Assembly (NCBI GenBank): GCA_023402175.1
Contig: JAEXCN010000578.1
Span: 26,440-90,439 of the forward strand
DNA length: 64,000 bases
Reading direction: 5' to 3'
Source of the DNA: Pseudomonadota bacterium
Lineage (GTDB): Bacteria; Myxococcota_A; Polyangia; Polyangiales; Polyangiaceae
Notes under the pieces: model-generated
What the model saw: only the letters and a program-made list of their open reading frames with translations
Told to the model about the DNA's origin: nothing
The model's database searches: none
Shown: piece by piece, positions 43,038 through 52,199 of the stretch
Numbering within the stretch: the first letter of the stretch is position 1
How the letters are laid out: the number at the start of each line of letters is the position of its first letter
Made by a program: the position numbers and the translations under genes

Positions 43038-44504
43038 CTATTCACAGAGATTGTAGTTGAGCTTGCTCAAAGGCTCGCGCACTCGAGAATCGCCACACGA
43101 CTGGCCTGCCGGGCAGGCGTAGAGCGGATGATCGCCGAGATTACCGTCGTAATCGCACGCGTAGTGGCACGTTCCACCCAGGCATTCCAAGAACGTCTCC
43201 GCCGGCCGGTTCGGGTCGTGGCAGACGTCTGCGCTATTTGTCCACGAGCTACAGGGATCTCCCGGCGAACGAGGCTCGCCACAGAACTTCCTTCCGTCGG
43301 TCTTTCCGATGGTTGCGCAAGAACCGCCCGTCGTGCAGTCCGCGTCGGAGTTGCAGGCCTGCTTGCAGACGCCGTCCCAAAGCGTGACTCCCCCGGTGTA
43401 CGTGCGGATGCAGGTGAGACCCGCCGCGCAGGACACGATCGTGTTCCCGCGCCTAGAACACGTATCGTGCAGCCACACGCCGGTGGGCTCCCCGCAGCTG
43501 TTGTCGGTGAGACAGTACGTTCCGGCCGCGCAAGCGCCGCAGTCGGCGACGACGCGGGAGTCTCCGCAGCGGTCGGTGACGTGGATCTGACCGCAGGTCG
43601 CGTTCGCCTTGGTGCAGAGCTGGGCATCCGTCTCCCCAACGCAGGGGCCGCAGATGTTCGGAACCGGCGCGCCACAGGTCGCGTTGCCATCGCAGGTGCC
43701 GCAGTCGACCGTGCGGCTCTCGCCGCAGTTGTCGGTGCCGGCGAACGAACCGCACTCCTTGGACTGGCGCGAGCAGAAAGTGGCGTCGTCCTCCGGGATG
43801 CACGCGCAGATTTTGTCGTCTCCGCAGGTCTGACCGGCTGGGCAGGTACCGCACGTCGCCGTTCGGGCGGTGCCGCAGTTGTCCTTGTCCGTCACCTGGC
43901 CGCAGGTCTTTCCCAGGCGAGCGCAGAATGCAGCGTCGTCCTCCGGCTTGCACGAGCAGGTCTTGTCATCGCCGCAGGTCTTACCGTCCGGGCAGGAGCC
44001 GCAGGTGGCCGATCGGGCGGCGCTGCAGTTGTCCGTGCCGATCACGTCGCCGCAGTTCTTGCCCAGGCGCGAGCAGAAGGCGGCGTCGCTCTCCGGCTTG
44101 CACGAGCAGGTGTTGTCGGCACCGCAGGTCTTACCGTCCGGGCAGGAGCCGCAGGTGGCCGTGCGCGCGACGTCGCAGTTGTCCTTGCCCGTGACGTTGC
44201 CGCAGGTCTTCTTGAGGCGGCTGCAGAAGGCCGCGTCGTCCTCGCCGACACACGGGCCGTCGCAGGTGTTGCCCTGGTGCTCGCAGCCATTGGACGGCTT
44301 GCCGTCACAGTCCCGGAAGCCGGATGCGCAGGCGCAGGAGCCGTCGTTCTGGCAGGCCATGTTCGGCCCGCAGCCCTCGGGGCACGTCGTCGGGGCGGAA
44401 ACGCCGTCGTCTCCCTCGTTACAGGCGGCGATGGCAAGCCCCAGCCCGAACACCATCGCGAGCAAGCGCGCAGGCGCCAGCGGACCTCGAATCGAATCCC
44501 TCAT
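43038..44504 (-). CDS. Modular Cys-rich lipoprotein with about six near-identical disulphide repeats
   Basis: This is 488 residues from the ATG at 44504 with GACGAGGTTGAA upstream; an ATG seven codons earlier is possible. Lipobox AIAAC near residue 28. A repeat of about 45 residues, typified by DDAAFCSRLGKTCGxV, DNCGxARTATCGSCPDGKTC and GDDKTCSC, occurs about six times between residues 75 and 340, the middle copies being nearly identical. The C-terminal 140 residues are a different Cys-rich region (LHDTCSRRGNTIVSCAAGLT, FCGEPRSPGDPCSS). Exported repeat protein, ligand unknown. Confidence 0.82.
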   Translation of the reverse strand: MRDSIRGPLAPARLLAMVFGLGLAIAACNEGDDGVSAPTTCPEGCGPNMACQNDGSCACASGFRDCDGKPSNGCEHQGNTCDGPCVGEDDAAFCSRLKKTCGNVTGKDNCDVARTATCGSCPDGKTCGADNTCSCKPESDAAFCSRLGKNCGDVIGTDNCSAARSATCGSCPDGKTCGDDKTCSCKPEDDAAFCARLGKTCGQVTDKDNCGTARTATCGTCPAGQTCGDDKICACIPEDDATFCSRQSKECGSFAGTDNCGESRTVDCGTCDGNATCGAPVPNICGPCVGETDAQLCTKANATCGQIHVTDRCGDSRVVADCGACAAGTYCLTDNSCGEPTGVWLHDTCSRRGNTIVSCAAGLTCIRTYTGGVTLWDGVCKQACNSDADCTTGGSCATIGKTDGRKFCGEPRSPGDPCSSWTNSADVCHDPNRPAETFLECLGGTCHYACDYDGNLGDHPLYACPAGQSCGDSRVREPLSKLNYNLCE

Positions 44505-44707
44505 TTCAACCTCGTCCGATGCCAAGGGCTCGGCGCTCCGTCATGCGTGGTGGAAGGCGGGAGTTGCCTTCGCGGGCCCTCGTGACCAAACGGCCAGGAA
44601 GGGCGCGGCGCGTTCCGAACGACAGCCCAGCGGTAGAGTGGCCGGCCGATCTCGATTTGATCACGACGCGCTCCGATTTCGGAAACGCTCGCCCGAAGGC
44701 CCGCCAG

Positions 44708-45763
44708 CTAGCGAAAGCGCGCGGTCACGTGAAGCCCTGCGCCGGCGGTGAAGAGGACCGCCGGTGGTCGGTATGCCATGCGGATGGGCTTGTCGAGGGC
44801 GAAGGTCGTGCGCGCGAATGGCATCTCGACACCGGCGTCGGCTTCCAGCGCGAGCCACGGCAGGAGCTCCCAAGCGACGCGTGCAACTCCAGTCGCCGCC
44901 CGCCACCCGACCGTTGCGCGGCCGGCCTCGGGAGCATCCGGTGCGGCTGCGGCGAGGCTTCCGACGTCGAATCCAAGGCAAGGCGAAAGCGTGAGCGGGA
45001 GAGGTGAAGCATCGACCCGCGCACATCCTTCGAAGCGCGTGTTCTGGAGGCGGAACTGCGCTCGACCGGCGCGTGGGGGAAAAACCGTGAAGTCCGCAAA
45101 CCCCCACGACACGCGCAGGGCAGGCGAGACACGGCTTCCTGGCCATGAGCGGGCGACCTCCGCGCCGAAGCGCGCTCCCCACGCGTCGTTCGGAACGCGC
45201 ATGTGCACCGCGCCCGCGGCTGCGCCGAGCGACCACGAAGACGGTGCCGGCTCGGTGCTCACGCTTCCAGGACGACGTGACGTTCGGAGCAATGGCTGCG
45301 ACGGGGGGATCGGCGATGCCGGATGTTCCACCGCCTGTGGTTCTGGAGGTAGCGGCGCGGGCTCCGCGGGTGTGTCGGCATCGACGTTCGCAGGATCCAC
45401 CGCGATGGCGATGAAGACCGCCAGCGCGGTGCTCACAGCCTTGCATGTTGGGTCTCGGATCTCGCGGACGCGTAGGGAATGTCCGGCGCGGAGGACCTCG
45501 AGCCTGCCGGCGAACGTCCCGTCCGGGAGACGTTCGACATGGACGTCGAAGCTTCGCCGGTCGCCGCCTGCGAGCCAGCGCGGATCGACCCTTCGCCCGA
45601 TCTCCTGTTCGAACTCGGTCCGGGACGCACACCCCACGGGGGCCGCGTAGGAGAGGTCGATGTCCGTGGCACCAGGCGGAGCCTCGGCGTGTGCGGAGTG
45701 TGCGATGAGCAGGATCTCCGCAAGCGCGACAAGCGCACCGATGCGTCGTGGAGATCCGGCCAT
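44708..45763 (-). CDS. Predicted envelope protein, beta-rich C-terminus
   Basis: I do not recognise a named family. The 351-residue product has a signal peptide (LVALAEILLIAHSAHA) and two cysteines (GCASRTEFEQEIGRRV; DPTCKAVSTAL) in an N-terminal domain of about 110 residues. A Pro/Glu linker (130-180) leads to a C-terminal part (about 185-351) of alternating strands with aromatic ends, finishing LFTAGAGLHVTARFR; the final Phe-Arg is compatible with an outer-membrane barrel. Similar proteins often sit beside ECF sigma genes in Polyangia, from memory. A degenerate copy of its 3' end lies at 42741-42930. Confidence 0.7.
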   Translation of the reverse strand: MAGSPRRIGALVALAEILLIAHSAHAEAPPGATDIDLSYAAPVGCASRTEFEQEIGRRVDPRWLAGGDRRSFDVHVERLPDGTFAGRLEVLRAGHSLRVREIRDPTCKAVSTALAVFIAIAVDPANVDADTPAEPAPLPPEPQAVEHPASPIPPSQPLLRTSRRPGSVSTEPAPSSWSLGAAAGAVHMRVPNDAWGARFGAEVARSWPGSRVSPALRVSWGFADFTVFPPRAGRAQFRLQNTRFEGCARVDASPLPLTLSPCLGFDVGSLAAAAPDAPEAGRATVGWRAATGVARVAWELLPWLALEADAGVEMPFARTTFALDKPIRMAYRPPAVLFTAGAGLHVTARFR

Positions 45764-45785
45764 GGCGAGACCGCGCCAGACTAGG

Positions 45786-46060
45786 AGGAAAGTGGAGCGC
45801 GAACAATCAACGCCGGCCGAAGCGCAGCGCGCGCTGCGCCGAACGTTTCAGGACTTCGCGCGGGCCGCGCAGGTCAACGACCTGGTGACCCGCTCGATCT
45901 CGGGGCACCTCACCGAGCGCATGCAGCACCAGTACTCGACCGTCAACGGCGGCGAGCACCGCGCCGCCGCGCGAAGGTCATCCAGCTCCAAGCCGGTCCC
46001 GACGCTTCAGGTGCGGAGGCTCACTTGGGAACGAGGCCTCCGCCGCGGGGAGCGGCGTGA
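45786..46060 (+). pseudogene. C-terminal remnant of a tyrosine recombinase/integrase
   Basis: The plus-strand frame reads LRRTFQDFARAAQVNDLVTR, SISGHLTERMQHQYSTV, which carries the last conserved Gly-His and the tyrosine nucleophile of phage-type integrases. After a frameshift near 45973 it continues AKVIQLQAG to a stop at 46058-46060. Only about the last 80 residues survive. It lies just beyond the 3' end of tRNA-Gly, a classical integration site, so it marks an old integrated element. Confidence 0.75.
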
Positions 46061-46068
46061 GCACAAAC

Positions 46069-46094
46069 GAAAAAAGCCCGGTCAGAGCCGGGCT
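46069..46094 (-). terminator. Intrinsic terminator of tRNA-Gly
   Basis: Read on the minus strand: AGCCCGG, loop CTCTGA, CCGGGCT, then a run of T. It lies 8 nt after the tRNA 3' end. Confidence 0.9.
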
Positions 46095-46101
46095 TTCGTA
46101 G

Positions 46102-46173
46102 AGCGGGAGAAGGGATTTGAACCCTCGACGTCCACCTTGGCAAGGTGGCACTCTACCACTGAGTTACTCCCGC
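46102..46173 (-). tRNA. tRNA-Gly (anticodon GCC)
   Basis: A complete 72-nt cloverleaf: acceptor GCGGGAG/CTCCCGC, D arm ACTC-GAGT, anticodon stem CCACC/GGTGG around TTGCCAA (anticodon GCC), T arm GAGGG-TTCAAAT-CCCTT, discriminator T. CCA is not encoded. Confidence 0.97.
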
Positions 46174-46204
46174 AACCTCGTCAGCGCCTTGTCGGCGTCG
46201 ACGT

Positions 46205-46963
46205 GTGAGCCTTCATAGGCCAAGGATTCCGGCTCGTCAACAGGTCCGATCGCATCTCGTCCATATCAGTAAGCGATCGTTCTCTGCGGCTGTGCTTCTC
46301 CGGCGAATCGACGACCTTCGCGTCGAACGCGGCCGTCACGCGGGATCGTCGTTGGAGGGCATCGCGTCCGCGACGACGCCGCCCTGCTGCTCGATCATCG
46401 CGACCTCGCCGTTCCTCTTCTTCGCGCTTGGTCCACGCTCAGCGTCGCCAGGTCCGTTCCGCAGCGGATCGCACTCGGCGCTCGTCGTCTACGCGATCGG
46501 CCTCATCACGGGGACGATGCTCGGCGGGAGCGGAGGTGAGAAGGCAAAGAGCTGGTCGGCGCGTCTCATGAGCTGGGATCCCTGGGGCGCTTGGATCGTC
46601 GGCGCGATCGGAGCGATCTTCCTCGGGCTCGCCGCCTCGCAGATGTGGCTCGCGTGGAAGGCGAAGCTCGACGAGCGGCTCGATCTCGATCGTCTGCGTG
46701 GCACCACGCGCGCGATCGTCGTCAACGTGAGCCGCTTCGGTCTCGCCGCCCGTGCGGTCGTGTCCACGCTCGTCGGGACAGGCCTCGTCATCGCAGCGTT
46801 TCGGGCGGACCCGAATCGCGTGCAAGATGCATCCGAATCCATCGACCGCCTCCGCGAGCTCCCGTTCGGGGCGTTCTTGCTGATCGCGGTCGGCGTCGGC
46901 CTCGCCGCGTACGGCGTCTATGAGCTGCTCGAGGCTCGGTACCGGCGGATCCGCCCGGTGTGA
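46205..46963 (+). CDS. DUF1206-like membrane protein, probably 5'-truncated
   Basis: From about residue 90 the protein matches the DUF1206 pattern of repeated helix pairs: VVYAIGLITGTMLGG with GAWIVGAIGAIFLGLAASQM, then VSRFGLAARAVVSTLVGTG with LPFGAFLLIAVGVGLAAYGV. Family members usually have three such units; here only two are present. The first 85 residues (from GTG 46205) are Arg/Ser/Pro-rich and shadow-like, so the true start may be missing or lie at a later codon such as ATG 46517. The gene abuts the tRNA and integrase scar, so loss of the first unit by rearrangement is plausible. Confidence 0.6.
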   Translation: MSLHRPRIPARQQVRSHLVHISKRSFSAAVLLRRIDDLRVERGRHAGSSLEGIASATTPPCCSIIATSPFLFFALGPRSASPGPFRSGSHSALVVYAIGLITGTMLGGSGGEKAKSWSARLMSWDPWGAWIVGAIGAIFLGLAASQMWLAWKAKLDERLDLDRLRGTTRAIVVNVSRFGLAARAVVSTLVGTGLVIAAFRADPNRVQDASESIDRLRELPFGAFLLIAVGVGLAAYGVYELLEARYRRIRPV

Positions 46964-46973
46964 GCGAAGGGGC

Positions 46974-47885
46974 TCAGTCGAGCCACATCGCGAGCGTGCA
47001 GCTCGGTTTCGGGGCGCCGCCCGAGGGCGCGAACGCGCCGACCGCTGCGACGCGGTAGGGGCCGCTGCTCACGGGCTCGGCATGGAGGGCGATCGAGGCG
47101 CGCTCGCCGGTGAAGAAGGGCTTGCGGTAGCGGAGCTCGACGGCGCGCGCGAAGAGCGAGCTCGGATCGCGCACGTCGGGGCGTTGGGCGAGCGTGCGCA
47201 CGACGGCCTCCTCGAAGAGGCGCGGGTACGCGAGCGAGTTGACGTGTTGGTTCGAGTCCGTGTGCATCATGCCGAAGACGTGCTCGGCGACGCGCTCGAG
47301 CGAGTGGCCGGCGACGAGGTCCTCGGCCTCCTCCAACGCGTGCTCGTCCTCGGGGACGGGCGGAAGGCCGGGTGCGTCGAGGCGCGTGACCTTGCGTTCA
47401 GCGGGCGGAGCGAACGGACGCGTGACGACGTGCTCGGCGTAGACGCGCCCGACGAGCACGCGCTCGGCGCCACGCTCGGGCGGCGCGAACACGGAGCCGA
47501 TCGGCGCGTACGCGTCCATCCACATGTCTGCGAAGATCCGATCGCCGCCCTTCTCGCGCGCGAGCCGCCACGTGCCCGAGCAATGGATCGGCGCCTCGAC
47601 GGAGAACGGCCCTTTCTCGCCGACGATGACGAGCCGGCGCAGGATCGGCAGGACCCCCTGCGCGCGGAACGTCTCCAGCATCTTCGAGCTGCCGAGCGCG
47701 CGCCACACGGCGCCGAGGCCGGGCATGAGCGCGGTCAGCTGCACGCGACCATCCTGCGCGATGTCCTCGTAGCGGGGGCGGAGCTCCGTCGTCGCCGAAG
47801 ACTCGAATCCGCGCTCCGGCGGAAGCGGAGGGATCGAGCACGAAGGCCACGGTGAGAGGACCCCCGGAGCCGCTGGATTCGTCAT
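46974..47885 (-). CDS. Hotdog-fold thioesterase-like protein
   Basis: This 303-residue protein has a clear 4HBT/acyl-ACP-thioesterase-like signature in its second half: MMHTDSNQHVNSLAYPRLFE (residue about 210), with the Asp-x-Asn-x-His catalytic triad pattern, followed by ELRYRKPFFTGERASIAL. The first half (30-190) looks like another hotdog copy with degenerate active site (GTWRLAREKGGDRIFADMWM). Its start overlaps the stop of the Memo-like gene, so the two are co-translated. The substrate is unknown; a fatty-acyl or aromatic thioester is likely. Confidence 0.75.
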   Translation of the reverse strand: MTNPAAPGVLSPWPSCSIPPLPPERGFESSATTELRPRYEDIAQDGRVQLTALMPGLGAVWRALGSSKMLETFRAQGVLPILRRLVIVGEKGPFSVEAPIHCSGTWRLAREKGGDRIFADMWMDAYAPIGSVFAPPERGAERVLVGRVYAEHVVTRPFAPPAERKVTRLDAPGLPPVPEDEHALEEAEDLVAGHSLERVAEHVFGMMHTDSNQHVNSLAYPRLFEEAVVRTLAQRPDVRDPSSLFARAVELRYRKPFFTGERASIALHAEPVSSGPYRVAAVGAFAPSGGAPKPSCTLAMWLD

Positions 47886-49213
47886 CCGGCGTAGAATCCC
47901 ATGGCCGCGTGGGTGACGATCGAGCCTTCGTCGGGGTCGACCGTCTGCTCGTAATGGCGGAGCTCGCCGCGCGCGCTCGGGTCGATCGTGCGGAGCAGCG
48001 AGTACACGGGCCCGAGCCCGCAGACGCGGCGCATCTCGAGATCGCTCGCGACGTGCTCCCAGAACGCCTCCGCATCGACGCGCTCGGCACGCGCGAGCGA
48101 GTCACGATCGGTCACGTGGAGCTTCGCACGCTCGGTCTCGTCGAGCGGACGTGGATCGCCGAACCGCGGTCCGACGTGCGCGAGATCGGCCCCGGCGATG
48201 ACGATCGCTCGACGACGCTCGACGACCTTGCGGACTGCATCGAAGAAGCGCGCGACCGAGCGCGAGGTCTGCGGCGAGTCGCCGGTGTGCTGGAACTCGC
48301 CGAGCCCCGCGAGGATCGGGATGATCCGCGCCTTCCTCTCGGGGGAACGCTTGCCGAGCAAGTGCCGCAGGAAGACGGCCTGGAACTCGAGCGAGTGCTC
48401 GCGCTTGTGGTTGAACTGATCGGCGTACGGATCGAAGTCGCACGCGGTCGCGATCGCATCGATCGAATCGACGTCGGCTTCCATCGGACCGAGCGGCGTC
48501 GCGAATGCTTTTCGGCAGAGGGCGAACGGCTCACGCATCGGAGCATGCGATGTCCCGAGGAGGACGAACGTGTCGACGTCGTCGGGGAGATCGGCGGCGA
48601 GCGCGTTGTACGCAGCCCCGTAGCAGCGCGCGCCACGCCACGGGTCGATGTGGGGCGCGACGAGGGCGACGAGATTGCCGCGGCCGTTCTTCGGGCTCGC
48701 GGCCGACGTGCCGTTCGTCGTCGTGCCGTTCGTCGCGCGGCCTGTGCGCGCCGCGCGGGGCTTTCGCTTCGACGTCGGCGAAGGCTCACGCGTGCCGAGG
48801 CATTCGACGTCGATGTATTCCGCAAGCTCGACCGGATCGTCGTGGTAGGCGCCGCCCGCATGCGACGCCTCGCGCACGGCGGCCGCCGCGAACTCACGCT
48901 CGATGCGGGCACGCTCACGGCGGTAGGGCGGACCGTCGACGAAGAGCGCGTCCTCGAGCTCGGTCGCGAGCTTCACCACGAGATCGACGCTGACCCGCTC
49001 GCCGAGCTCCGTCGTCGCCTGTCTCGCGATCTCCTCGCACGTCAGCGAGCCGGTGAAGCGCGCGACGACCGGGACCACGTCGAGCGGCAAGAGGGCATGC
49101 GAGGAGGTCACGCCCTGCGTGTCCCGCAACATCAACGCTCGTCCGAGGCGGCGATCCTGGACAACGATGGTCTCGATGGGACGCAGGCGTGGACGAGATG
49201 AAGCCGAAGCCAC
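47882..49213 (-). CDS. AmmeMemoRadiSam system protein B / Memo-family protein
   Basis: This is 443 residues. An N-terminal part of about 130 residues precedes a low-complexity Lys/Thr/Asn linker (150-175). The Memo domain then begins LVALVAPHIDPWRGARCYG and continues with DTFVLLGTSHAPM, REHSLEFQAVFLRHLLG and VIAGADLAHVGPRFGD, which hold the conserved His/Asp/Cys-type metal-site residues of the family. In bacteria and archaea such genes often neighbour AMMECR1 and a radical SAM protein, but neither is present in this window. The protein should be cytoplasmic; the reaction is not known. Confidence 0.88.
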   Translation of the reverse strand: MASASSRPRLRPIETIVVQDRRLGRALMLRDTQGVTSSHALLPLDVVPVVARFTGSLTCEEIARQATTELGERVSVDLVVKLATELEDALFVDGPPYRRERARIEREFAAAAVREASHAGGAYHDDPVELAEYIDVECLGTREPSPTSKRKPRAARTGRATNGTTTNGTSAASPKNGRGNLVALVAPHIDPWRGARCYGAAYNALAADLPDDVDTFVLLGTSHAPMREPFALCRKAFATPLGPMEADVDSIDAIATACDFDPYADQFNHKREHSLEFQAVFLRHLLGKRSPERKARIIPILAGLGEFQHTGDSPQTSRSVARFFDAVRKVVERRRAIVIAGADLAHVGPRFGDPRPLDETERAKLHVTDRDSLARAERVDAEAFWEHVASDLEMRRVCGLGPVYSLLRTIDPSARGELRHYEQTVDPDEGSIVTHAAMGFYAG

Positions 49214-49283
49214 AATCCAATATTAACGTATCTTTCGCAGGTCCCCAACCGCGCAACGCGGTAAATGCCGCGTAGAAAAGCCG

Positions 49284-49871
49284 ATGCGTGGACCTCGTCG
49301 CCGCAGCTCATCTGGATCTCCGTCCGAATCGCGAACCGAGTCTCGATTTGGGCCGCGATCTGGGTCTCCACGTGCACCTCGCGCGGGCTCCGCACCGGAG
49401 CTGGTCGAGCTTCGCGCGCTCTACGCGAAGATCGATCGCGCTCTCGCAGGCTGGGCCTGTGACGCGAGCACGGAGTGTTGCCGCTTCGGCGTGACGGGAC
49501 GCGAGCCGTACCCGACGGCGGTCGAGGTGGCCGAGCTCGAGCACGCGGTGCGCGCGCGTGGAGGTCTGCCGAAGCGGCGCTCGCTTCCGATCGCCTCCAA
49601 GGGACGCGACGAACGCCGATGCGCGCTGCTCGGCGACGACGGACGCTGCCTCGTCTATGCCTCGCGACCGTTCGGCTGCCGCACGTTCTTCTGCGAGCGC
49701 GCGCGCGGGCCCGTCGGAGAGCGCGCGGACTCGGGGCTTCCGCGCGAGCTCATCGCCGAGATCGCCCGTGACATCGCTTCGCTCTCGGCGAAGTTCGCCC
49801 CCGCCGATCCGGGGCCACGGCCACTTTCGCGCGTCGCGAAGGACTGGGAAGCCCAGCGCTCTCGCGGCTGA
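49284..49871 (+). CDS. YkgJ-family cysteine-cluster protein
   Basis: This is 195 residues if started at 49284; the first 35 residues are Ser/Arg-rich and the true start may be further in. The conserved cysteine pattern is WACDASTECCRFGVTGREPY (residue about 57), then RCALLGDDGRCLVYASRPFG and CRTFFCERARG (about 110-140). This CxxxxxCC…C…C…C pattern is thought to bind a metal or Fe-S centre. It is divergent from the Memo-like gene by 70 bp and upstream of two sulfatase-like genes. Role unknown. Confidence 0.8.
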   Translation: MRGPRRRSSSGSPSESRTESRFGPRSGSPRAPRAGSAPELVELRALYAKIDRALAGWACDASTECCRFGVTGREPYPTAVEVAELEHAVRARGGLPKRRSLPIASKGRDERRCALLGDDGRCLVYASRPFGCRTFFCERARGPVGERADSGLPRELIAEIARDIASLSAKFAPADPGPRPLSRVAKDWEAQRSRG

Positions 49872-49937
49872 ACCGCACGCCGCAGGCGAGGCTCCTTCGG
49901 ACGAGGAAAATCGCCTGGGATCGCCCATAATCGCGCC

Positions 49938-52199
49938 GTGCCGTCGGGTGTCTTCGGACGAGTTGCGCGCGGGCTCCGCGCGGCGTTGCTGTCGCCGCCG
50001 ATCGTCGGCGCTGCGTACGTGACGGCGCTCGCGGCGTGGTCCGGGACGCGAAGCTCGAGCGTCGATCTCGACGTCGGCGACGTGCGGCGGGCCGAGGCCG
50101 TCGAGACGTTCATCGCGCGCCGCTTCGCGACCGAGGTGACCCGGATGAAGATCGGCGTCGTCGCATTGGCGATCGCGCTCGGTCTCGTCATCGGCCTCGT
50201 CGCAGATCTGCTTCTCCGTCTACGTCACCCTGCGCCGCGCCTCGCCAGAAGATCGGCCACCCGGACGTTCGTCGAGTCGGCGCTGCTCGTTGCTGCCTTG
50301 CACGCTGCGCTCGTCGTATGGGCGATGGCGGACAGTCCTCAGCTCTACGCTGCAGGCTGGTATGCGCAGGGCGGGTTCCCGCGCACGGTCCAGGTGATCG
50401 CGACGGACGTCCTCCGTCCTCGCGGCGTGGTGCTGGCGACACTGGCGCTCGCGATGGTGTACGTCCGGCCGACGCGGATTGCGTATCTGCTCCAGCGTGG
50501 TCTCGTCCTCGCGCGACGACCCGTCCGTGCCGTGCTCACACACGTGGCGAAGAAGAGCATCGGGCCGATCGCGGCGCTCGCGCTCGGCGCGTCCGTCTTC
50601 GCCGACGCGCCGTCGCCCATCCACCTCGCGCACGCGGCAGGATCGGGGCCGGCCTCGAGCACGAGTTCTCCCGTGTCCGGCCCCGCGCCGACGCTCGCGA
50701 AGGCCAGCGACGGAAAGCCCCTCAACGTCCTCGTCCTCGCGGCCGACTCGCTCCGCGCGGACCGGCTCGATCCGCGCGTCGCGCCGAACCTGACGAAGCT
50801 CGCTGCACACGGGACGAGCTTCGATCGCGCGTACGTATCGATGCCGCGCACGTTCCCGTCGTGGGTGACGATCCTGACGGGCCGCCACGGTCATCATCAC
50901 GGCATCCGTTCGATGTTCCCGACCTGGGACGAGCGAGCGAAGGACTTCGACGCACTCCCGGGACGGTTCGCACAGGCGGGCTACGCGACCGCCGTCGTGA
51001 GCGACTACGCCGGAGACATCTTCGGGCGCATCGATCTCGGCTTCGGACGCGTCGACACTCCGTCGTTCGATTTCCGGCAGATGATCCGGCAGAAGATCCT
51101 CGAGCGCGAGACGCCGCTCTTGCCGGTGTTGCACTCGCACCTCGGAAGGCGGCTCTTCCCCGTGATGCGCGAGCTCAACGACGCCGCCGATCCGATGCTC
51201 CTCGCGGACGACGTCGAGGCGACGCTGCAGTCGGTGAAGAACGGGCCATTCTTCGTCACGGTCTTCTTCTCGACGGCGCATTTCCCGTACGCGGCGCCGG
51301 CGCCGTATTACGCGAAGTACACGAACCCCTCGTACCGGGGCCGCTTCAAGTATCACAAGCCGATGGGCCTCGGCCGCGCCGCCGAGGTCCCGCCCGACGC
51401 GGACGACATCCGTCAGATCCAGGCGCTCTACGACGGGACCGTGACCGCCGTCGACGACGCGATCGGACGGGTGCTCCGGACGCTCGAGCGGCTCGACCTC
51501 GCCGAGCGGACGATCGTCGTCGTCACCGCCGATCACGGTGAGACGATCTTCGACCACGGGCGAGGCCAGGGTCACGGTGACCACCTCTTTGGCGACGAGG
51601 GCACGCACGTCCCGTTCGTCATCTTCGACCCGCGTCATCACGCGCGCGAGAAGAAGACGAGCGAGGGCCGCCGCGAGCGCGGTCTCGTCCGCGACGTCGA
51701 TCTCGCGCCGACGCTCTACGAGCTCGCCGGAGTACCGCCGCCGTCCGATCTCGACGGCCGCTCGCTCGCCCCTGCGATGCGTGGTGAGCCGCTCGAGCCG
51801 CGCTTCGCGTACTCCGAGACGGAGCTCTGGTTCACGGAGGAGATCCCCGGGCTCCCGTCCGATCTCCGGATCCCTTACCCGGGCGTGATGGGCCTGACGG
51901 AGCTCGATTCGCGGCACAACACCGAGATCGTCCTCCGCAAGGAGATGCAGCCGGTCACGCTCATGGCGCGGCACCGGATGATCCGCGACGAGCGATGGAA
52001 GCTCGTCTACGTGCCGACGCGCGTCGGCGTCCGTTACTTCCTCTTCGACACGGAGACCGATCCCGCCGAGCTCTACGACGTCGCCGCCGCGCATCCCGCA
52101 GAGGTCACGCGTCTCCGCGCGGAGCTCTGGTCGTGGATGCTGAAGGACCCCGCGATGGAGCAGAGGGACGGGTACCTCGTCCCGCGAGGGACGCGATGA
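49938..52199 (+). CDS. Membrane-anchored sulfatase/alkaline-phosphatase-superfamily hydrolase with Thr at the nucleophile site
   Basis: This encodes 753 residues. The N-terminal 230 residues have four or five membrane helices (IVGAAYVTALAAW, MKIGVVALAIALGLVIGLVA, ESALLVAALHAALVVWAMA). After a Ser/Pro linker the catalytic domain starts with LNVLVLAADSLRADRLDP (residue about 265; metal Asp). The nucleophile region reads TFPSWVTILTG, aligning with CxPSRxxLLTG, so Cys/Ser is Thr and the Arg is Trp. The second metal motif is VTADHGETIFDHG near 535. Thr nucleophiles occur in phosphoglycerol and phosphoethanolamine transferases and phosphonate esterases, so a transferase on lipid or envelope phosphate esters is likelier than a formylglycine sulfatase. 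Confidence 0.82.
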   Translation: MPSGVFGRVARGLRAALLSPPIVGAAYVTALAAWSGTRSSSVDLDVGDVRRAEAVETFIARRFATEVTRMKIGVVALAIALGLVIGLVADLLLRLRHPAPRLARRSATRTFVESALLVAALHAALVVWAMADSPQLYAAGWYAQGGFPRTVQVIATDVLRPRGVVLATLALAMVYVRPTRIAYLLQRGLVLARRPVRAVLTHVAKKSIGPIAALALGASVFADAPSPIHLAHAAGSGPASSTSSPVSGPAPTLAKASDGKPLNVLVLAADSLRADRLDPRVAPNLTKLAAHGTSFDRAYVSMPRTFPSWVTILTGRHGHHHGIRSMFPTWDERAKDFDALPGRFAQAGYATAVVSDYAGDIFGRIDLGFGRVDTPSFDFRQMIRQKILERETPLLPVLHSHLGRRLFPVMRELNDAADPMLLADDVEATLQSVKNGPFFVTVFFSTAHFPYAAPAPYYAKYTNPSYRGRFKYHKPMGLGRAAEVPPDADDIRQIQALYDGTVTAVDDAIGRVLRTLERLDLAERTIVVVTADHGETIFDHGRGQGHGDHLFGDEGTHVPFVIFDPRHHAREKKTSEGRRERGLVRDVDLAPTLYELAGVPPPSDLDGRSLAPAMRGEPLEPRFAYSETELWFTEEIPGLPSDLRIPYPGVMGLTELDSRHNTEIVLRKEMQPVTLMARHRMIRDERWKLVYVPTRVGVRYFLFDTETDPAELYDVAAAHPAEVTRLRAELWSWMLKDPAMEQRDGYLVPRGTR

